Source: an uncultured Methanomassiliicoccales archaeon (GTDB taxonomy: Archaea > Thermoplasmatota > Thermoplasmata > SG8-5). From it: a DNA stretch of 9,298 nucleotides. The notes beneath the pieces are model-generated. The model did not search any database. It saw nothing but the letters and a program-made list of their open reading frames with translations, and was not told the DNA's origin. The translations under genes were made by a program, and so were the position numbers. This document shows, piece by piece, positions 6,120 to 9,298 of this stretch (position 1 is its first letter; every line of letters begins with the position of its first letter). The stretch lies in NCBI GenBank assembly GCA_938004075.1, contig CALKWP010000210.1:1-9298 (forward strand), read 5' to 3'.

Positions 6120-6539
6120 TTACTGTTCCAAATCAGCTGAGAACAGATTTAACATGTCTGAAGTAGAATAAATCCGCACTGCAGATTGTTTTTTCAACCG
6201 AGCATCATTGGACCATATTGGCAAACCGGTTTTCAGTGCCAGAGCAAAATATACCGAATCATCAATGTCCGGAGAGATTTCATCTGCGACCTTCATCATC
6301 TTCTGGAATTCGCTTTTTGGTATGAAATGGATAATGGCTAATAATTCGGAAAGAACACTATCAAAATCATCTGGAGTTCTGTGACTCTTCTGAAGTATTT
6401 CATCTCGATATTTAGAGAATTCATCGAGAAGGAATTCCGGAGCATAAAGATGAAGTCTGTCAACAAACATCAATCTTGCAGTTATTCCATCCTTTATTAC
6501 TGCTGCAAAAAGAATGTTGGCATCTACGATAATATCCAT
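6120..6539 (-). CDS. VapC2-type toxin, PIN-domain ribonuclease (PIN_2-like)
   Basis: This is a 139-residue PIN-domain toxin, partner of the antitoxin gene just upstream on the same strand. Acidic residues of the metal site are present: Asp6 in IIVDANILFAAV, Glu40 in PEFLLDEF, Asp94 in DIDDSVYFALAL and Asp112 in IWSNDARL. The pattern LYAPEFLLDE (31-40) is typical of the PIN_2 group. It aligns with VapC1 of this window from end to end (DANI/DSNI, APEF/IPEH, FALAL/IALAL, STSDMLN/STADLIN) but is clearly a divergent relative, not a recent copy. Start and antitoxin stop overlap by one base (TGATG). The stop codon lies inside the left 15-bp inverted repeat, so the last residues are encoded at or beside the possible element end. 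Likely an RNase; target unknown. Confidence 0.93.
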   Translation of the reverse strand: MDIIVDANILFAAVIKDGITARLMFVDRLHLYAPEFLLDEFSKYRDEILQKSHRTPDDFDSVLSELLAIIHFIPKSEFQKMMKVADEISPDIDDSVYFALALKTGLPIWSNDARLKKQSAVRIYSTSDMLNLFSADLEQ

Positions 6540-6766
6540 CAGGCATTCTCCGTGTACCTCTTGCGGAGAGCCTTGTTGACCTTTCTTCCAAGCTCAATGG
6601 CATCCTGCTCTGTCATCTCACTGTCAGATGAGAAGTCTTTCAGGACCTTCAATGCCTCAATCTTGCGCTTGAAGGCAATCCTGGCCACCTCTGACCAATT
6701 GATCTCAGGGAAATCGTCCATTTCCTGTTTCAGTTCCTTCGGCACTGCCAATGTCATGTTAACCAT
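6539..6766 (-). CDS. VapB2-type antitoxin (ribbon-helix-helix-like)
   Basis: This 75-residue antitoxin begins MVNMTLAVPKELKQEMDDF, with INWSEVARIAFKRKIEAL following, the same ribbon-helix-helix pattern as VapB1. The C-terminal part (about 45-75, SDSEMTEQDAIELGRKVNKALRKRYTENA) is charged and probably wraps the toxin. Compared with VapB1 the strand and WSE turn are kept, while the rest has diverged. This suggests each antitoxin is specific for its own toxin. AGGTGAT lies three bases upstream of the ATG, the same ribosome site as in vapB1. The gene starts the two-gene minus-strand operon and is translationally coupled to the toxin gene. Confidence 0.9.
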   Translation of the reverse strand: MVNMTLAVPKELKQEMDDFPEINWSEVARIAFKRKIEALKVLKDFSSDSEMTEQDAIELGRKVNKALRKRYTENA

Positions 6767-6769
6767 ATT

Positions 6770-6812
6770 ATCACCTGTGTAATATGTGTATGTATGTGTA
6801 ATTATATAAACC
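6770..6812 (-). promoter_or_regulatory. Promoter and ribosome binding site of vapBC2
   Basis: On the minus strand, GGTTTATATAATT (read from 6812 down to 6800) is a strong archaeal TATA box. Transcription would start near 6780, giving a leader of about 14 nt. AGGTGAT (6776-6770) lies three bases before ATG 6766 and matches the 16S tail. Between them the leader repeats short CATA/CACAT units (6777-6799, TGTGTA-type on the plus strand), a possible binding site for the antitoxin. That last point is inference. Confidence 0.6.
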
Positions 6813-6849
6813 TTCCCCCACGGTAAACCCCCCGCTCTTTAAACTTAGC

Positions 6850-7110
6850 CAGTCGCCCCCAAGTGAATGCACAAGCCCGGATATAAGGCTTGTGTTAATG
6901 CTCCCCGTGTCTGCGTTGGACTTGTCATCGCTCGCGGTTGATTCCCAAATGTTTCGCTCGCGCCCGTGCGCTTTGTTGGATTCACGTCGATCTCAGGACA
7001 CAAAGCTCCGGCGAGGCATCACCGGTCGCTCTCGGCAATTGGAAAATGTTCTCGCTCCAGGTCTGCGCTTCGCTAACATACGGCTGTGTGCCCTACGACG
7101 ATAAATGTTC
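6850..7110 (+). repeat. Structured dispersed repeat, copy D (long form, most diverged)
   Basis: The head CCAAGTGAATGCACA (6859-6873) is identical to copy C. The hairpin that follows is CACAAGCC 6870-6877 with GGCTTGTG 6887-6894, loop CGGATATAA. The stem sequence differs from C but stays perfectly paired. After it, CTCCCCGT and CGTTG are shared with C at matching places. The core CTCCGGCGAGGCATCAC (7006-7022) is kept, but the closing stem is altered (CCGG 7008-7011 against CCGG 7022-7025, then AGC/GCT), and TATC-AAAA-GATA is lost. The end, GCTTCGCTA then GTGCCCTACG near 7077-7098, matches the tail of copy B. The copy lies about 100 bp beyond the stop of the second PKD gene. Confidence 0.72.
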
Positions 7111-7215
7111 TCATGTGCATATGCCGATAAACGTGTTTGGCGGTACTCCCACCCTTGCGCCCCTCCGCTGGCCCCCTTTCTGCGGAAAGCCCACCTGCTC
7201 GGGTCGCTTGTGGAC

Positions 7216-9123
7216 TTATCGAATGACAAGCTCAGTAGTTTTAGTACCAACTGTTCCGTAATCGTCTATAACAATCAACGTCACAATGTAGGTCCCCATT
7301 TCAGTGAACTCGTGCGTTATTAACTCACCAGTGCCAGTATTTTCATCACCGAAGTTCCACTCGTAAGCTACAATCTCACCGTCAATGTCGTATGAGCCAG
7401 AGGCATCGAACCAATATGTGGGATTGTTTTGAACTGCCTCCTCCAAATAAGACGTAGGCACAGAGATAATTTGGTGGTATCCATTATTAGTATTAAATTC
7501 TTTGAAGTAGAACAAAGTGGTTACTCCTGAAGTGAATTTGAGCGAAGTGGGGTTTGCACCCCTGTGGTCCGCATCGTAGACAAGTTCTATCTCGTAAATC
7601 CTGCTGAGATTTTTGTTCAACCCGATTGTGATGGTGTTCGACGGTCCAGCGGTTCGCATTACATCTTGGCTTTGGATGAGCGCACCATCTTCGTAAATTC
7701 TGATGCCTACGGTGTTATCCTTGCGGCCAGCTACAGTCAGAGTTAATGCTACTTCTTGGTAAGTGTTGAAATCTGCAACTGGTTCAGCTGCAGGAACGGT
7801 GATGTAGCACTGTTTATCTCGAATAATGTATGTGCCATGCCAATAAAATGTCATGTTCATATTAACTAAATAAATTCCAGGGGTTGAATACGAATGGCTT
7901 GGATTCAGTTCGTCTGATTCAATGCCATCGCCGAAGTCCCAATGGATGGCGGTCATATTATAATTCGAATAATCTTTATGGAATGAATTTAAAATTTGGA
8001 AGCCGATTGGAGTATTTTTATATGCCATCGGGGACTTCGAATATGGATGGGTCCATAGTCCAGTAATATTATGCAACAACAATGATAATGGCTGCTTCTC
8101 CAGCAGTTCTCCATTGCCTTCGGTGATTAATTTCATTGAATCAAATACGGATGAAAATTCGCATGTAACCCTAGTGCTATTGGTGCGGTTCATGAAATTA
8201 TAGACTAAAGTATAAGTTTCTTCTGGGTGATAGGTGAAGGACAAACACTGGCTGGATTGATTGGTTGAGTTGAGGTATACTGCCGCGACAATCTCATTTG
8301 CGCCATCTGAATTCATATTCACCTGCCTTATGATGGCAACATTCAATTCGGTTTGCATGTCCCCCTCGATTTCAATTGTAAGATTGACTGTCTGTGAAGT
8401 TCCAATGGTGTTGAAGGGATAATAATAACCATTTGTCCTTAAAACGAAATCTATGATATCAGGAGTTTCTAATTCAGGCAATGGAACATAACCAAGAATA
8501 ATTTCTTGATAAGGAACAATCTCAGCATATTTGTCATCATCAGATAATATCCTGTCTGTAATATTTCCGTATATTGAGTGTTGTGCATCAAGTAAGGGGC
8601 AATCATAGTATGTGATTGGTATTTGTGCGCCAATATAGAGCCATGCAACATCCAAGATATGCCCTGATGTCCAATATATCCGCACTATGAGATCGTCCTC
8701 GATAGGCAAATATTCATTTAGATCCACGCACTGGAATGCAAATTTGTTGTATGGCGTTATATGGCTCACGTTTATCCATTCGCCATTCAGACCTGGAACC
8801 TGAATAATCAAGGAATTTTTAACCACTGTAGTTGTACTCGCCTTAATAACCAAGGAAAGCTCTTGATAGTCACTTATCTGGCCAAAGTTGAGTTCTACCC
8901 ATTCATCCGCGTCACCGTAATATTGGTTATTATCCATATCCGATAAATAGGTCGTTACATCTGTATTAGTCGAGTTGACAGCATATTCCGGTGCCATTAC
9001 TGATTCAGGGTCAAATGCAAGTATGCCTCCATCACGTGACATGGCAAGAGAACTACCTGAAGGATGGGATAGCCCAGATAACGTGAATGAATCGAAGAAT
9101 GTACGATGCTTTTCAAATTCCAT
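7216..9123 (-). CDS. Large protein with two PKD domains, probably a surface protein; no signal peptide seen
   Basis: I recognise no named gene. The 635-residue beta-rich protein has a PKD domain near 372-445 (HWDFGDG 394-400, then HSYSTPGIYLVNMN) and a second at the very C-terminus, 566-635 (YWFDASGSYDIDGEIVAYEW, FGDENTGTG, then EFTEMGTYIVTLIVID). Between them, about 450-545 (VALTLTVAGRKDNTVGIRIY to ELVYDADHRGANPTSLKF) looks like one further beta domain. Residues 72-165 look like an N-terminal jelly-roll-like unit (DEWVELNF, then DVAWLYIG). Many N-x-S/T sequons suggest an extracellular, glycosylated protein. Yet no signal peptide precedes residue 50 and no membrane anchor follows the last PKD domain, so one or both ends may be missing. 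ATG 9123 is the first usable start after an upstream in-frame TAA; Met28 is an alternative. The gene is followed by repeat D. Confidence 0.82.
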   Translation of the reverse strand: MEFEKHRTFFDSFTLSGLSHPSGSSLAMSRDGGILAFDPESVMAPEYAVNSTNTDVTTYLSDMDNNQYYGDADEWVELNFGQISDYQELSLVIKASTTTVVKNSLIIQVPGLNGEWINVSHITPYNKFAFQCVDLNEYLPIEDDLIVRIYWTSGHILDVAWLYIGAQIPITYYDCPLLDAQHSIYGNITDRILSDDDKYAEIVPYQEIILGYVPLPELETPDIIDFVLRTNGYYYPFNTIGTSQTVNLTIEIEGDMQTELNVAIIRQVNMNSDGANEIVAAVYLNSTNQSSQCLSFTYHPEETYTLVYNFMNRTNSTRVTCEFSSVFDSMKLITEGNGELLEKQPLSLLLHNITGLWTHPYSKSPMAYKNTPIGFQILNSFHKDYSNYNMTAIHWDFGDGIESDELNPSHSYSTPGIYLVNMNMTFYWHGTYIIRDKQCYITVPAAEPVADFNTYQEVALTLTVAGRKDNTVGIRIYEDGALIQSQDVMRTAGPSNTITIGLNKNLSRIYEIELVYDADHRGANPTSLKFTSGVTTLFYFKEFNTNNGYHQIISVPTSYLEEAVQNNPTYWFDASGSYDIDGEIVAYEWNFGDENTGTGELITHEFTEMGTYIVTLIVIDDYGTVGTKTTELVIR

Positions 9124-9275
9124 AATTTTTAAAGAATAAAGGTCATCTTTTGTTTCAGATGGTGTTGATAAAACTTATTGGTCATGAACCTTCGGTGTAT
9201 CTTGCTCATTATTTTCCGATTATGGAATTATGTTGTTTTAGATGATATAATTTAGACCATTCCAAGGAGCAACAT
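9124..9275. promoter_or_regulatory. AT-rich region upstream of the second PKD gene
   Basis: This 150-bp AT-rich stretch must hold the PKD gene promoter on the minus strand. AGTTTTATC (minus strand, near 9162-9170) is a possible TATA box about 40 nt before ATG 9123. CTTTAAAAATT directly before the ATG is too close for that start but could serve the internal Met28. GATATAATTTAG (9243-9254) is a possible plus-strand box for the tentative gene at the right edge. No repeat copy was recognised here. Confidence 0.35.
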
Positions 9276-9298
9276 ATGGGCAGACAACTGGCATGGGG
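9276..9298 (+). CDS. Possible start of a plus-strand gene, cut by the window edge
   Basis: AAGGAG (9264-9269) lies six bases before ATG 9276, and the frame is open for the seven complete codons visible (MGRQLAW). This is good ribosome-site spacing, and the gene would be divergent from the large PKD gene. The TATA-like stretch near 9245-9253 would put transcription start almost at the ATG, which does not fit well with use of the AAGGAG site. The product cannot be guessed from so few codons. Confidence 0.3.

Larger units (their letters stand above)
6109..6837. repeat. Perfect 15-bp inverted repeats bracketing vapBC2
   Basis: GAGCGGGGGGTTTAC at 6109-6123 and GTAAACCCCCCGCTC at 6823-6837 are exact reverse complements. 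The left copy covers the vapC2 stop codon (6120-6122). The right copy lies just upstream of the vapBC2 TATA-like box. The bracketed segment is therefore almost exactly the operon with its promoter, about 730 bp. Just outside both copies are similar AT-rich bases (TTTATAAAC on the left, TTTAAAC on the right), so the symmetry may run further in imperfect form. The span given covers the whole bracketed unit. Arm length and placement suit transposon-like ends, but no target-site duplication was recognised. Confidence 0.8.
6767..7215. other. Gene-free stretch between vapBC2 promoter and the second PKD gene, holding repeat D
   Basis: No convincing gene is present in these 449 bp. They hold the vapBC2 promoter (to about 6812), the right 15-bp inverted repeat (6823-6837), repeat D (about 6850-7110) and a C-rich tail at 7140-7205 that has no match elsewhere in the window. 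The tail includes CCGC 7168-7171 and GCGG 7183-7186 as a small hairpin. Open frames reading through here change frame relation to the repeat and look spurious. Confidence 0.6.

Noticed and set aside
5949..6140. Small protein gene read through repeat C (63 codons)
   Set aside because: It coincides with the structured repeat, lacks a ribosome site, and similar frames in other copies vary in a non-coding way.
6381..6782. Plus-strand open frame of 133 codons across vapBC2
   Set aside because: It is antisense to two well-supported genes on the minus strand.
3434..7110. CRISPR array
   Set aside because: Repeats are about 150-260 bp, diverged, roughly 1 kb or more apart and separated by genes, with no short regular spacers or cas genes.
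8761..8946. Short plus-strand frames inside the second PKD gene
   Set aside because: They are shadows of the long minus-strand frame, with no start signals or recognisable sequence.

Overview
The window looks archaeal. The evidence is a phosphopantothenate synthetase of the archaea-specific COG1701 family, an AlaX trans-editing protein, TATA-like boxes about 25 nt before likely transcript starts, AGGTGAT ribosome binding sites matching the archaeal/bacterial 16S tail, and PKD-domain surface proteins. A euryarchaeal or Thermoplasmata-like lineage seems most likely, but nothing here fixes the taxon.

Positions 1-3404 are compact, fairly GC-rich housekeeping genes: a cysteine desulfurase (minus, 3' end outside the window), AlaX (plus), phosphopantothenate synthetase (minus) and an M29-type metallopeptidase (plus). 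They are arranged as divergent and convergent pairs. AlaX and the synthetase are butted stop to stop with no bases between, and the two divergent promoter gaps are short.

Positions 3405-9298 are clearly different: AT-richer genes separated by GC-richer non-coding blocks. There are two related vapBC toxin-antitoxin pairs (plus at 3688-4352, minus at 6120-6766) and two PKD-domain proteins (minus at 4590-5714 and 7216-9123). Four copies of one dispersed repeat (A about 3434-3593, B about 4392-4580, C about 5838-6090, D about 6850-7110) all lie in the same orientation, one between each successive gene unit. The copies differ in sequence but keep hairpins, and several differences are base-pair compensating. 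All four carry GCGAGGCATCAC, which forms most of a hairpin loop in A, B and C.

Read on the minus strand, B, C and D each follow the 3' end of a gene unit, so the region reads as gene+repeat cassettes. Two units (vapBC2 and the first PKD gene) are also bracketed by inverted repeats that overlap or lie close to their coding ends. This recalls an integron-like cassette array, or a family of small mobile structured elements carrying addiction modules and surface proteins. No integrase or transposase is visible, so the mechanism is unproven.
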